Notes: generated from the letters alone by a model not told the origin. Counted from the stretch's first letter, positions 54,347 to 63,545 are shown. The stretch is 64,000 bases of DNA from Parvularcula marina (GCF_003399445.1 NZ_QUQO01000001.1:1299001-1363000); one strand, 5' to 3'. Made by a program: numbers and translations.

Positions 54347-55099
54347 TTAAACGCCGTTTGTCAGCCGCTCGATCGCCTCTCGGAAACTGCGGCTCCCCTT
54401 GACGACAGCCCCGCTGGTCAGGGTGATCTGCGCCTCCCCCTTTGGGAGCTTCTGGATCTCCTGAATGTGAGATTTAGAGACAATCGTGGACCGGTGAATC
54501 CGAAGGAACTGGTCCGTCGGTAGTTTCGATTCGAGCGCCTTGATCGGCACACGTATGGCTGCTTCCCGGTCATGGGTATGGACGAGTGAATAGTCGCCCG
54601 CCGCCTCAATCCAGATGACATCCCCATAGGCGATGAAGTGTACCCGGCCGGCATCCCGGATTTTCAAGACTCCTGCGATTTCATCGGCCAGCGGTTCAGC
54701 GACCTCGACCTCTGAAGCATCATCAGATGCATCGATCAGTTTGCTGAGCCGCAACGCCTTCTCAACCGCCTTGCGAACCCGCTCCGCATCGAAAGGTTTC
54801 AGGATGTAATCAATGGCATCAATCCCGAAGGCTTCGACCGCATATTCCGGATGCGCAGTTGCAAAAACGAGCAGCGGTTTTTTGTCCGTGGTGATGCGGT
54901 CATAGGCATCAACCCCGCTAAGGCCCGGCATCTCTATATCAAAGACGATGAGGTCAATCCCGCCAGCATTGATGATATCAAGCGCTTCCTCGACCGATTG
55001 GCATTGCGCCATGATCTCCACATCGCCTGTCTCGGCAAGCATCTGGCCCATCAATTCCAGAGCCGGCAATTCATCATCACAAGTAACTGTCTTTAGCAT
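54347..55099 (-). CDS. LytTR-family response regulator
   Basis: 250 residues from ATG 55099 (GGCAGGGCGA site); the open frame further upstream is not conserved. Receiver domain 1-120 with D8/D9 and phospho-acceptor D54 in IVFDIEMPGLSG, and K in YILKPFD. A LytTR DNA-binding domain (about 145-250) has VIWIEAAGDYSLVHT and FLRIHRSTIVSKSHI. Divergent from its histidine kinase with 110 bp between them. Just upstream of GH3, so it may control the glucan operon. Confidence 0.93.
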   Translation of the reverse strand: MLKTVTCDDELPALELMGQMLAETGDVEIMAQCQSVEEALDIINAGGIDLIVFDIEMPGLSGVDAYDRITTDKKPLLVFATAHPEYAVEAFGIDAIDYILKPFDAERVRKAVEKALRLSKLIDASDDASEVEVAEPLADEIAGVLKIRDAGRVHFIAYGDVIWIEAAGDYSLVHTHDREAAIRVPIKALESKLPTDQFLRIHRSTIVSKSHIQEIQKLPKGEAQITLTSGAVVKGSRSFREAIERLTNGV

Positions 55100-55209
55100 T
55101 TCGCCCTGCCTGGCGGTTTCATCCCGGAGTGGCCGCTGAAGTCCGGCACCCCTTTTTTTCTTGACCCACCCTATCTTCTGGCGGTCGATAGGATGAGAGA
55201 GACCCTCAT

Positions 55210-56394
55210 ATGCTAAATAAAACAGAACAAACAGGCCTGTCATCGTCCCGCATATCGACCCAGCAATTCTGGGTCTTCCATATCGGCGGTTGGTCGGCGA
55301 TGGCGCTCGTCAGCTATCTGAGCCTGACGATCTGGTACAATCCCGGTCAGTTGATCCCGGCGCTGCATACCGTCCTTCAATCCGTGCTGGGCCTATTTGT
55401 CAGCTATCCTTTGAGATGGGCAGGCTCTGCGCTCTGGAATGCGCCGATCATCCGAAGGGTGATCCTGAACGGCGCCGCGATCATCCTTGCCTCCATCATC
55501 TGGACTGCCCTGAGGGTGACGACGTTCACAGCGCTGACGGGCGAAGTCATCAATCCGGCGGACTGGGGAGGATGGCTTTATGCTTCCCTGACGATCTTCG
55601 GCGCATGGTCGTTCTGCTATCATGCGCTTAAATATTACCGGCAATGGCTAGAGCAGCGCCAGCTCGCCACAGAAGCGCAGAAAGCCGCACTGGAAGCGCA
55701 AACCCTTGCGCAACTTGAATCCCTCAAGCGGCTAGAAGCCGAGTCCCAGTACAAGGACGCCAAGCTTCGTATGCTGAAATACCAGCTCAATCCGCATTTT
55801 CTCTTCAATGCTCTGAACTCCGTCACTCACCTGGTCCGCAAGGGTGACCAGACAAGCGCAACCGAAATGCTGGTGAAGATCGCCGAGTTCCTGCGCACCT
55901 CACTCGAGCATGATGACGAACTCCTCCATTCGCTGCGGGATGAGCTCGAAGTGATCGAGCTTTATCTGGCGATTGAAAAATCCCGATTTGGCGACCGTCT
56001 GCAGACAGAGTTCAATGTGAGTGACGAGGCGCTCAATGTGAATGTCCCAAGCTTCCTGCTCCAGCCGGTCTATGAAAATGCGATGAAATACGCAGTCGGC
56101 CAAAGCCTGTCGCCAACAGTCATCTCCTTCAGCGCCGAATGCGACGGCGATGACCTGACCTTGAGCATCAGCGACACAGGGCCCGGCTTTCATGAGATGG
56201 AGGAAAGCTCCGCGCGCAGCTCGATAGGCATTGGCCTGCGCAATGTCGAGGAACGCCTGCAATCGCAATATGGCGCGAATTATAATCTTCGTATCGAGAA
56301 TAATGACAAGGGCGGCGCCAGTGTCAGGATCACTATCCCGGCAAAACTAGAAAGCGTCAAACCGGTTCCAGTTGATGAGGACGTGCTGGGCTGA
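55210..56394 (+). CDS. LytS/YehU-type sensor histidine kinase
   Basis: 394-residue inner-membrane kinase: about four hydrophobic segments in the first 145 residues without a large periplasmic domain, a coiled-coil linker (LEQRQLATEAQKAALEAQ), the His_kinase domain with H196 in QLNPHFLFNALNSV, and a HATPase region with ENAMKYA, SDTGPGF and GIGLRNVEERL. Partner of the divergent LytTR regulator. The lack of a sensor domain suggests membrane-state or small hydrophobic ligand sensing. Confidence 0.93.
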   Translation: MLNKTEQTGLSSSRISTQQFWVFHIGGWSAMALVSYLSLTIWYNPGQLIPALHTVLQSVLGLFVSYPLRWAGSALWNAPIIRRVILNGAAIILASIIWTALRVTTFTALTGEVINPADWGGWLYASLTIFGAWSFCYHALKYYRQWLEQRQLATEAQKAALEAQTLAQLESLKRLEAESQYKDAKLRMLKYQLNPHFLFNALNSVTHLVRKGDQTSATEMLVKIAEFLRTSLEHDDELLHSLRDELEVIELYLAIEKSRFGDRLQTEFNVSDEALNVNVPSFLLQPVYENAMKYAVGQSLSPTVISFSAECDGDDLTLSISDTGPGFHEMEESSARSSIGIGLRNVEERLQSQYGANYNLRIENNDKGGASVRITIPAKLESVKPVPVDEDVLG

Positions 56395-56424
56395 CGCGCC
56401 TGCCAAACACACTCTCACTCACAC

Positions 56425-56671
56425 TTACATGCTGGATGCGAGCACACGGCTGATCAGCTCGCCCTGATGACTGATGCCCATCTTTCGGTAGGCCGACTTC
56501 ATGTATGATCGGGCTTGAAACCGCCTCGTGAATAGCACGAACCGTTGCTTCTTTTTCCTCAAGGCGCCCTTGCCGTTCCTTCAACGACGTCGCCATTTCC
56601 TCGAACACTTTCGCTACGACATCAATTTTGTCACAAAGCTCAGGCAGATCAGAAGCTCCCCGGCATAGCAT
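56425..56671 (-). pseudogene. Broken LuxR-type helix-turn-helix regulator
   Basis: One minus frame gives KIDVVAKVFEEMATSLKERQ then LEEKEATVRAIHEA, like the start of a LuxR HTH domain. The following conserved half, RSYMKSAYRKMGISHQGEL then ISRVLASSM and a stop at 56425, is in another frame. The join near 56530 thus needs a frameshift, and about 15 residues of the normal domain are missing. The first frame, if simply read on, runs out of similarity and ends at 56357, inside the histidine kinase gene. Probably a decayed regulator; a sequencing error alone would not explain the missing residues. Confidence 0.6.
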
Positions 56672-56872
56672 GTATACTATGTGTTCACTGATGTTTTGTG
56701 CTTATTGAACCCATTGCATGACTATGCCGTCGGAAATGTGCCGAAGTACACACGCCGATGTCCGACCGACTGTGACTCGTTCACCCACCTCCGGCCCCAC
56801 AACAGTTTGAGGTCGCGGAGTGGTCTCGAAATGGTACTATCCGTCCCTTTTCGGGACCGCATTTCCCAATTG

Positions 56873-57655
56873 TTACTTGGGCTTTACGAGTTTCTCAGGG
56901 CGCATCCTTTTAGCGTCGGCGAACAGCGAATATGTCTTGTTCACATAGTTCGATACATCAAGGATCGAGGTGAGATACTCATCAAGTTCCGGCGTCATTT
57001 CCTGTTCAACCAACCTGACGCGCGCGGACGGGTTCTCCGTTTCGAAATGGACGTAGAACCAGGGCTCTCCCCGCTTAAAGGTCAGCGGCGCATTCACGTC
57101 ATGCCATTCAAATCCCCAGCTCAGGGGGCGCGGCCAGACATGAACCGGATAGCGCCCGCCTATCTGCACACCCGGACGCGGGGTTGGAAAATATTGAAGA
57201 TAAGGCGGAGACTGAACAACATAGCAGGGATCATCCGCAACGAAGACGTAAGGCGCGATCATCTGCAGGAGCGGTTTGTTCGGATCGCGCCATTCATTCG
57301 GGGGGTGCAGCACCATGAGCTCGCGCAACACGGTCTGGCGCAGGGCCGAGCCCTCTCCGTCCGCATCAACTAGCGTCAGCTCGCCAGTCGGTCGACGGGC
57401 AAATTGCAGGGTCAGGTCAAAGGGGCACGGAATAACGAAGTGCCGGTGGTCGAAATCGATCGCAGCCGGACAAACCTGCACGGATTTCGCCGAACTCGGC
57501 TTGCTCTCCTGCCGCCTGAACGGCTGAGGCGGGCTCCAGATGACGCTGCTTTTTGGCGTCCGCACCGTCCAGCCGACGGTGATCGTCCGCTTCTTGCCGC
57601 GCTCTTCGGCAGCGGCGGCTTCGCGTTCATCCGCGAAATAGTCATCCCAGCTCAT
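56873..57655 (-). CDS. Conserved protein of unknown function
   Basis: 260 residues, no signal peptide or membrane segment. The N-terminus is charged (DEREAAAAEERGKKR). The core is rich in aromatic residues, proline and beta-type sequence: HFVIPCPFDLTLQF, APYVFVADDPCYVVQSPPYL, IGGRYPVHVWPRPLSWGFEWHDV, KRGEPWFYVHFE. The composition and clean reading show it is a real gene rather than the overlapping plus frame. I do not recognise the family for certain (a DUF6065-like protein is possible). Stands alone between the LuxR remnant and the GH43-like gene. Confidence 0.75.
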   Translation of the reverse strand: MSWDDYFADEREAAAAEERGKKRTITVGWTVRTPKSSVIWSPPQPFRRQESKPSSAKSVQVCPAAIDFDHRHFVIPCPFDLTLQFARRPTGELTLVDADGEGSALRQTVLRELMVLHPPNEWRDPNKPLLQMIAPYVFVADDPCYVVQSPPYLQYFPTPRPGVQIGGRYPVHVWPRPLSWGFEWHDVNAPLTFKRGEPWFYVHFETENPSARVRLVEQEMTPELDEYLTSILDVSNYVNKTYSLFADAKRMRPEKLVKPK

Positions 57656-57810
57656 CTGTTGCCCTTTGTCTCTGCTCGTCGCTGATCTCTTCTCTAACAG
57701 CTTAGCGGAATCCGCCCGCAGGGCGCAATCTGCGCTCCACCACTATGCATCGACTTCTTTTCCTTCCCGCCCTCAAATGATAAATCCGTGAGAAGAGAAT
57801 GGGAGGAAAC

Positions 57811-58791
57811 ATGTTCACTAAACTCGCCCTTGGCCTCGGCCTTGTCATTTCCTCCGTAAGCGGTGCGCTTGCCTATGACGAGCCCCCGGAAAGTGACACG
57901 GTCTATCTCTTCTCTTCCTTCCGCAATGATGGTGAAACGGGGCTGCATCTTGCCTGGTCCGAAGATGGGCTCGACTGGCACGATATCAATGAGGGCGCAT
58001 CGGTCCTGCCTCCGCTGGTGGGCGGCAGGCTGATGCGCGACCCCTGCATCATTCTGGGCGGGGATGGCCGCTATCACATGGTCTGGACCACCGGCTGGTG
58101 GGAAGACAATATCGCCATTGCCCATTCCGATGACCTGATCACCTGGTCCGAACAGACCGAGCTACCGGTCATGCGGGGGACGGACGGGGTGATGAACAGC
58201 TGGGCGCCTGAAATCTTCTATGACGAAAAAGACGGCGAATATCTCATTTTCTGGTCGTCTGCCGTACCCGGACGTTTCCCTGAGACCGATGACCGCGGCG
58301 ATATCCGTTCGACCACCGGTAAATCGATCAATCACCGCGTCTATTATACAAAGACAAAGAATTTCGAGACCTATTCCCCCACCGCCCTCTTCTATGATGG
58401 CGGGTTCGTCTCGATCGATGCGAATATCCTGCGCGACGGGGAACGCTATATCATGTTCCTGAAAGACGAGACCAAGCGGCCCGAGCCTGAAAAGAATGTC
58501 CGTATCGCCATCGCCGCCGACCCCGAGGGGCCATGGGGGCCGGCCTCACCGCCCATCTCCCCTGACGGAATCTGGATTGAGGGTCCGACCTCGGTGAAGA
58601 TCGGCGAGCAGTTCTACGTTTATTATGATGCGTATATGGAGCATCGCATGATGGCCCTCCGCTCACCCGACCTCATTCACTGGGAGGATATATCAGACAG
58701 GCTCAATTTCCCTGAGGGCAGCCGCCACGGCACCGTCCTGCCGATTGACCGAGAGACGCTTGAACGCCTGCTTAACGCCCATGATGGCTAG
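57811..58791 (+). CDS. GH43/GH32-like five-bladed beta-propeller glycoside hydrolase, secreted
   Basis: 326 residues from ATG 57811, with GGGAGGAAAC directly before it. Signal peptide cut after ALA. Propeller blades show the repeated pattern LHLAWSEDGLDWHD, RDPCIILGGDGRYHMVWTTGW, SWAPEIFYDEKDGEYLIFWSS and YVYYDAYMEHRMMALRSPDLIHWED. Acidic residues at RDP (general base candidate) and WAPE / EGP (acid candidates) match clan F enzymes. Substrate unknown, perhaps arabinan, fucan or galactan side chains. Followed 87 bp later by an antiporter gene. Confidence 0.85.
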   Translation: MFTKLALGLGLVISSVSGALAYDEPPESDTVYLFSSFRNDGETGLHLAWSEDGLDWHDINEGASVLPPLVGGRLMRDPCIILGGDGRYHMVWTTGWWEDNIAIAHSDDLITWSEQTELPVMRGTDGVMNSWAPEIFYDEKDGEYLIFWSSAVPGRFPETDDRGDIRSTTGKSINHRVYYTKTKNFETYSPTALFYDGGFVSIDANILRDGERYIMFLKDETKRPEPEKNVRIAIAADPEGPWGPASPPISPDGIWIEGPTSVKIGEQFYVYYDAYMEHRMMALRSPDLIHWEDISDRLNFPEGSRHGTVLPIDRETLERLLNAHDG

Positions 58792-58878
58792 GCCCGAGGC
58801 CCCATCACAGCCGGTCTGGTCATGGCCGCGAAATTCCGCCACGTTCCCGCCTCTTGAGCCTGTTGCCGGGGATTATAG

Positions 58879-60324
58879 ATGGACGCCCTCACTCTCGTGC
58901 CGCCCATGGCGGCCATCCTCATCGCCGTATTCGCCCGGAATGTTTATGCCGCGCTGATTGCAGCGCTGTTCCTGTCCGAAAGCCTGATCGACGGGTTCAA
59001 CCCCATCCTCGGTGCGCTGGGCGCCATCGACCGGACAGTCGCGGTGTTCGAGAGCGGCTATAATACGCAGATCCTCCTTTTCTGCCTGCTGATCGGCGCG
59101 CTCATTGCCTTCATGCGCGATTCAGGTGGGGTCGCGGCGATGGCCAAGGCCCTGATCTCAAGCGGGCTTGCCGGGACAAGGCGACGGGCGGAGCTGGCCG
59201 TGGCGGGTACCGGCTCGGCGATTTTCATCGAAACAAATGTGAGCCTGCTCAGCGCCGGGGTGCTCGGCCGCCCGCTTTACGACGCTCACGGCCTTTCGCG
59301 GGAGCGCCTCGCCTATATCATCGACTCAACGAGCGCCCCGATCAGTGTGATCCTTATCCTGAATGCCTGGGGCGCTTATGCGCTGGGTCTAGTCGAGGTC
59401 TATGATTTCGACAGCCCCAACAATATCGTCTTTGGCTCCGTGCCGTGGAATTTCTACGCCCTCATCACCATTGCCATCGTCTATTTCACCGTCTTCACCG
59501 GTAAGGTGTTCGGCCCCATGGCGAAAGCCGATGCCCGGGTCGAAGGCGGGATCGAGGAAGCCGGGCCTTCCCCGACAAAGGCGCGGTATATGTGGCTGCC
59601 GCTGCTCATCATGGTCAGCAGCGCCCTCCTTTTCATGTTCATCACCGGCGCTGGAAGTATGGCTGCCGAAGCTGGCGTTGCGAGCACCACCGAATGGCTG
59701 AGGACGCAGTTCAGTGCAGGTCATTTCGGTGAGCTGGGCCGCTGCATGACCAAGGGCGATGGTGCCAAATCGATCCTCTGGGCGATCACCCTCGCGATCA
59801 GCGTTTCGGGCCTGATGCTGCTGGCTGAGCGCGCCATGAAAGGCAGCGAGCTGCAGGACAGAGCCTTCAAGGGCATTGGCGAGATGGTGCCACTGGTGAC
59901 CGTCCTGCTCCTTTCCATCGCGCTCGGTGCCTCTTTGCGCGCGCTGGGGACAGGTGATTACGTCTCCTCGATTGCCGCAGGCTCCCTCCCCGGTTTCACC
60001 GTACCCGCCATATTGTTCGCCGCTGCTGGCGCAACTAGCTTCATGACCGGGACAAGCTGGGGCACGTACGGCATCCTCGTGCCGATCGCGATGCCGCTGG
60101 CTCAAGCACTCGGAATTCCGCCTTCTCTCGCGCTGGCCGCAGTGCTGGGCGGCGGAGTTTTCGGCGATCACTGCTCACCGATTTCCGACACGACCCTGAT
60201 CGCCAGTGTAGCTTCAGGAACCGAGCACCTTTCTCATGTGAGAACGCAGCTGCCCTATGCGCTGTTCGCCGCATTGATCGCAGGCGGATTATACATCATC
60301 GCCGGGCTGCTGACAGTAAGTTAG
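58879..60324 (+). CDS. NhaC-family Na+/H+ antiporter
   Basis: 481-residue inner-membrane transporter with about 11-12 hydrophobic segments. NhaC-like segments: GSAIFIETNVSLL, DSTSAPISVILILNAWGAYA, GATSFMTGTSWGTYGILVPIAMP and the conserved GGGVFGDHCSPISDTTLIASV. Members exchange sodium for protons or import organic acids; in a marine cell sodium-proton exchange is likely. Its stop overlaps the convergent DUF167 gene by four bases. Confidence 0.9.
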   Translation: MDALTLVPPMAAILIAVFARNVYAALIAALFLSESLIDGFNPILGALGAIDRTVAVFESGYNTQILLFCLLIGALIAFMRDSGGVAAMAKALISSGLAGTRRRAELAVAGTGSAIFIETNVSLLSAGVLGRPLYDAHGLSRERLAYIIDSTSAPISVILILNAWGAYALGLVEVYDFDSPNNIVFGSVPWNFYALITIAIVYFTVFTGKVFGPMAKADARVEGGIEEAGPSPTKARYMWLPLLIMVSSALLFMFITGAGSMAAEAGVASTTEWLRTQFSAGHFGELGRCMTKGDGAKSILWAITLAISVSGLMLLAERAMKGSELQDRAFKGIGEMVPLVTVLLLSIALGASLRALGTGDYVSSIAAGSLPGFTVPAILFAAAGATSFMTGTSWGTYGILVPIAMPLAQALGIPPSLALAAVLGGGVFGDHCSPISDTTLIASVASGTEHLSHVRTQLPYALFAALIAGGLYIIAGLLTVS

Positions 60325-60623
60325 CGCGCAGCGGCCTCGGCCATTAGTCTAGCGATGGCATCACCGGCGCCCTCGGCATCAATGCGCAAGACCTTGTTCC
60401 GGTCTGTCTCGCCCGAAACGACCGAGACGGAGGATTTAGCCACGCCCAGCTCCTTGGCGATCAGCGTGACGACCGCTTTGTTCGCCTTGCCTTTCTCGGG
60501 CGCCGCGGTCACCCGAACTATCAGACGGCGCTCCCCTTCCGGGCTCTCCCAGATGCCAGCCAGCCCCGCGCTCGCGGCGCCGGGCGTGACACGAAGCAGG
60601 AGGGTTGGCGCATTCTCTGACAT
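60321..60623 (-). CDS. DUF167/YggU-family protein
   Basis: 100-residue small cytoplasmic protein. Family-typical sequence LLLRVTPGAASAGLAGIW, then LIVRVTAAPEKGKANKAVVTLIAKELGV and VSVVSGETDRNKVLRID. Function unknown, widely conserved. Ends tail-to-tail on the antiporter gene. Confidence 0.92.
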   Translation of the reverse strand: MSENAPTLLLRVTPGAASAGLAGIWESPEGERRLIVRVTAAPEKGKANKAVVTLIAKELGVAKSSVSVVSGETDRNKVLRIDAEGAGDAIARLMAEAAAR

Positions 60624-60669
60624 GCGCCAGACCTAGCGGGCGGGCGGGTTTCATGCCAAGCCCCTCCCC

Positions 60670-61176
60670 ATGGCAGAGCTTCGCCCGATCATCGCGACGC
60701 TGATCGTCGACAAGGAAGCCCAGGCGAAATTCCAGCGCCTGCGCGACCGGTACTACCCCGCCGCACGCACGCCGGCGCATGTGACCCTGTTCCGTCATCT
60801 CCCCGAACGCGAGCCTGAGGAAGTGGCAAAAAGGATCCGCGAGATCACCAAAGGGATCGCGCCCTTCCCGATTGAGGTGACCGCCCCGATGTCGATGGCT
60901 AACGGCGTGGCACTGGAACTTCACGCGCCTGATCTCATAGCCCTCAGGGCACGGATTGCTGATGAATATAGCGCCCATTTGCGCCGCGAGGATAAAAAAC
61001 CCTTCGCACCGCATATGACTGTGCAGAACCGCGTGACCCGCCGGCGGGCGCAGCGCACGCTGGGCTCGGTAAAGGGCAGCTTCACCCCGTTCACCGCAAC
61101 GGGCGAAGGGATCGCTCTATGGCTCTATATGGGCGGGCCTTGGGCACCGCTTGATGAGATTTTATTCGAAGGCTGA
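60670..61176 (+). CDS. 2'-5' RNA ligase / phosphoesterase family protein
   Basis: 168 residues of the 2H phosphoesterase superfamily. The two catalytic H-x-T motifs are HVTLF (about 37) and HMTVQN (about 115). Acts on cyclic phosphates of RNA or nucleotides; the physiological substrate is unknown. ATG 60670 follows a C-rich stretch with no recognisable ribosome-binding site, though no other start is available. Confidence 0.88.
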   Translation: MAELRPIIATLIVDKEAQAKFQRLRDRYYPAARTPAHVTLFRHLPEREPEEVAKRIREITKGIAPFPIEVTAPMSMANGVALELHAPDLIALRARIADEYSAHLRREDKKPFAPHMTVQNRVTRRRAQRTLGSVKGSFTPFTATGEGIALWLYMGGPWAPLDEILFEG

Positions 61177-61179
61177 AGA

Positions 61180-61347
61180 TCAGTCTTTCTTGGCCTTACG
61201 GGCTTCGCGGGCCAGCCGCGCCTTGCGCAAAGCCGCCGAGCGCGCCTGACGCTCCTCGGAAACGGCTTTGACCTCTTCCATGACCAGCCGTTCCGCTTCG
61301 TCACGGGCGAGGCGCCGGGCGTTGGGCGAATTCGATGTACTGGTCAT
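61180..61347 (-). CDS. Small basic protein of unknown function
   Basis: 55 residues from ATG 61347 (GGAAGGAACT site). Highly charged: NARRLARDEAERLVMEE then a Lys/Arg/Ala-rich end (RLAREARKAKKD), predicted to be one long helix. The longer frame to 61413 has no conserved look. Possibly a nucleic-acid- or ribosome-associated small protein; not recognised. Confidence 0.55.
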   Translation of the reverse strand: MTSTSNSPNARRLARDEAERLVMEEVKAVSEERQARSAALRKARLAREARKAKKD

Positions 61348-61709
61348 GGGAAGTTCCTTCCGCCCCGCTTGCCCGCGGGGAAAGCCACAAATGCGCCTCG
61401 GCGCACTAAACAAAGTATGGGTCGAATATGGGCGTTAACTGCAAAAAAACAAGGTTTCTCGCCAGTTTTCCAAGAGAACACGCCCGAAAATGGCTTACAA
61501 CCTGCGTACTCCTTCATGAAATTATTTTCGTTTGACTTTGCCCCGTTGTCCGCACATGTCGTCGGAATCGGTGTTTGCCGGACGATTTCTACTACGCGAC
61601 TCTCAGCAAGCGCCGACTTTTAGACCTCTTCCCAGAATATCGACTGCCCAGGCGGCCAAGGCCAAGAAGTGCCGGGTCGCTTTCTCAAGAGGTCACGAAA
61701 GGAAATCCC
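61348..61709. other. Long leader/promoter region of the cold-shock gene
   Basis: 362 bp with no gene. The AT-rich half (61.4-61.55 kb) is a likely promoter area. Long 5' leaders are usual for cspA-type genes, where they fold differently in the cold. TTTGACTTTG near 61530 might be a -35, but I find no clear -10. Confidence 0.4.
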
Positions 61710-61919
61710 ATGACCACTGGTACCGTAAAGTTCTTCAACACCCAAAAAGGCTACGGCTTTATTCAGCCTGAAGACGGTTCGACCGACGTTTTCGTTCACG
61801 CTTCTGCCCTTGAGCGTTCGGGCCTTGCCCCGCTCAACGAAGGCCAGAAAGTCAAGTTCGAAACCGAGCGCGACCAGCGCAGCGGCAAAATGGCCGTCTC
61901 GACGATCGAGCTTGCCTAA
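61710..61919 (+). CDS. cspA: CspA-family cold-shock protein
   Basis: 69-residue single-stranded nucleic-acid-binding OB-fold. RNP1 KGYGFIQP and RNP2 DVFVHASAL are both intact in a standard layout ([14 protein letters not shown]...). Start ATG 61710 after GAAAGGAAATCCC; the open frame upstream is not coding. Several paralogues are expected elsewhere. A strong intrinsic terminator follows. Confidence 0.96.
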   Translation: MTTGTVKFFNTQKGYGFIQPEDGSTDVFVHASALERSGLAPLNEGQKVKFETERDQRSGKMAVSTIELA

Positions 61920-62004
61920 GTCTTTCTCGCGCTCAAGCAGCGTAGCGGTAGCGCGATAATCGCGCGCTCAGGCCGCGACGCAGTAGCGCAGTAAGAAAAT
62001 CACG

Positions 62005-62034
62005 AACCCCCGCCCTCACCGGCGGGGGTTTTTT
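62005..62034 (+). terminator. Intrinsic terminator of cspA
   Basis: 10-bp perfect stem AACCCCCGCC / GGCGGGGGTT with a 6-nt loop, followed by TTTT. Lies 85 bp after the cspA stop and just before the end of the convergent lipoprotein gene. Confidence 0.92.
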
Positions 62035-62056
62035 GTTGAGCCGCGTCGCCCCAGCC

Positions 62057-62692
62057 TTAGCGCTGGAACTGACGCACCCGGACGGCAAAGGAGCCATCCT
62101 TGATCTCAAATGTCTCTGGCTGGTCTGTCGACGCCGTACTGTCGGCTGGCAACTCGACAACCCCGGAAAAACCGCCGCCAATATCGATATAATCACCATC
62201 GATGATAAAGCGGTTGAGCATCACCTTCGCGCCGCCGCTATTCTCTGACGTCCACGTCTTGCTGAGGCCATCAGCGAAAAAGGTCAGCTCGGCACTGACG
62301 ACGCGTACATTGTTGGTCTCGCCTTGCACGACGAGGCTCATCATCACCTCGCCCTTGCCGGAGGGCTTTGCGGCTTTGCTCGTCAGTCCAAAGAGTGTCA
62401 CCTGATAGGTGTCCTTGAGCGACATGGCGCGCCAGAAACTGCCGCTCTGCCAGTCGCCGTCGCTTTCGAGATGGGTGACATACCAGCTGCGCCGGTCATC
62501 ATTCACTGCCGCGAACAATTGTCCGTCAACTTCCGCCTCGGCTTTTTTCGCGCTGGCCTTTTCGGCGGGTTTTTCGGTTCTGGTCTCGACAGTCGTTTCT
62601 TCATCCGCGCTGTCATTGCCGCCGCAGGCAGCCAGACCGCCCACAAGGATGAGTGCCGCCAGTGTCCGCCCCGTATTCTTCAACAAATGCAT
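62057..62692 (-). CDS. Lipoprotein of unknown function
   Basis: 211 residues from ATG 62692 (GGGGAGCAA site); the frame to 62734 adds 14 non-signal residues. Signal peptide with lipobox LAACGG, then an acidic/Ala-Lys low-complexity linker (EEKPAEKASAKKAEAE-type), then a beta-rich domain of about 140 residues (SWYVTHLESDGDW, VTLFGLTSKAAKP, FIIDGDYIDIGGGFSG). Not recognised. Confidence 0.75.
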   Translation of the reverse strand: MHLLKNTGRTLAALILVGGLAACGGNDSADEETTVETRTEKPAEKASAKKAEAEVDGQLFAAVNDDRRSWYVTHLESDGDWQSGSFWRAMSLKDTYQVTLFGLTSKAAKPSGKGEVMMSLVVQGETNNVRVVSAELTFFADGLSKTWTSENSGGAKVMLNRFIIDGDYIDIGGGFSGVVELPADSTASTDQPETFEIKDGSFAVRVRQFQR

Positions 62693-63321
62693 ATTTGCTC
62701 CCCTCACGTCCCACTTCACAAGAAAACCCCGCACGTCAGATCCTCGGCGCGGGTGACCGGTGTGTTCCGGCGGACCCTACATGGATTTGACCACCGGATG
62801 CGCGCGTTTTGCAGTTGGCCACGAATTCGTTTTGGGAGCGCACCGGTGCCGGTCGGCGTTCCCGCGTATTTTCAAGGGCTTATTGCCCGGCTGGCCGTGG
62901 GGATGGGTTGCCCGAATTCATGAGCGCCGTCATCCCGCGGCTCCGACCGCAGGTCTCAGGGGGCGGAACGCGCGGATTATTGGCATGGGAAGGTCATCCG
63001 ACTGACGGGCTCTGGGGGGCGGGTTTCCAATTTCTCCGCTCATGCCCGCGAAGGCGGGCATCTGATCTTCTGTGGGGTGTTTGGCGCCTGTCTCTTCACT
63101 CTTGGGTGGAAGGACCGTGTAGGGCGGTTATCGCGAAGCGATAGCTAACCTCTAATGAACGGTAATGTTCTCTGCAGTTGCTGCAGCCATTACCCTTCTA
63201 TGTGCTATTTTATCACACACCTTGTCAAATCAGGACAACTATGCCCTATTCTAGAAACTCGCGTTACGTCGTTTAAAGTATCCACTATATGGGCGGAGCG
63301 TCTCGTGCCGGGCAAGGGAGC
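62693..63321. other. Gene-free region with repeat element and composition change
   Basis: 629 bp. The first part is GC-rich and carries a dispersed-repeat-like hairpin at 63042-63061 and a second hairpin near 63126-63150 (GGTTA...TAACC). From about 63.15 kb the sequence becomes AT-rich, continuing into the genes after it. Short plus frames here look non-coding. Confidence 0.5.
63042..63061. repeat. REP-like palindrome
   Basis: ATGCCCGC-GAAG-GCGGGCAT, an 8-bp perfect stem with a 4-nt loop. This wording is typical of dispersed intergenic palindromes in alphaproteobacterial genomes. Only one copy is in the window. Confidence 0.55.
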
Positions 63322-63528
63322 ATGCAAGTGCTGACTGAGAATGAAATTCTAGAATTTCTCGCAACACATGAGCAAGGCGTTAAACAGGCTGATTTTTTCA
63401 ACCACTTCAAATGCAAAGCCACTCGCCGTGACATCGAAAGATCCATTGAACGCTGTGTCGATCAACAAGTGATCATTATTGATGGCCCAAAGGTGTTGAC
63501 CAATCCCAATCATAAAGCGGCCGCGTAA
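63322..63528 (+). CDS. Small winged-helix-like protein
   Basis: 68 residues from ATG 63322 (AAGGGAGC site; the frame opens 11 codons earlier). The layout TENEILEFLATHEQGVKQADFFNHF, ATRRDIERSIERCVDQQVIII and DGPKVLTN suggests a compact winged helix-turn-helix: three helices and a beta wing. It sits just before a dGTPase gene in AT-richer DNA and may regulate it. Not a family I can name. Confidence 0.6.
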   Translation: MQVLTENEILEFLATHEQGVKQADFFNHFKCKATRRDIERSIERCVDQQVIIIDGPKVLTNPNHKAAA

Positions 63529-63545
63529 TCACAAGCATCTGGGGG

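Noticed and set aside
56681-57373. Plus-strand frame of 230 codons over the unknown minus-strand gene
   Set aside because: The minus frame has protein-like, clearly constrained sequence and a good start; the plus translation looks random.
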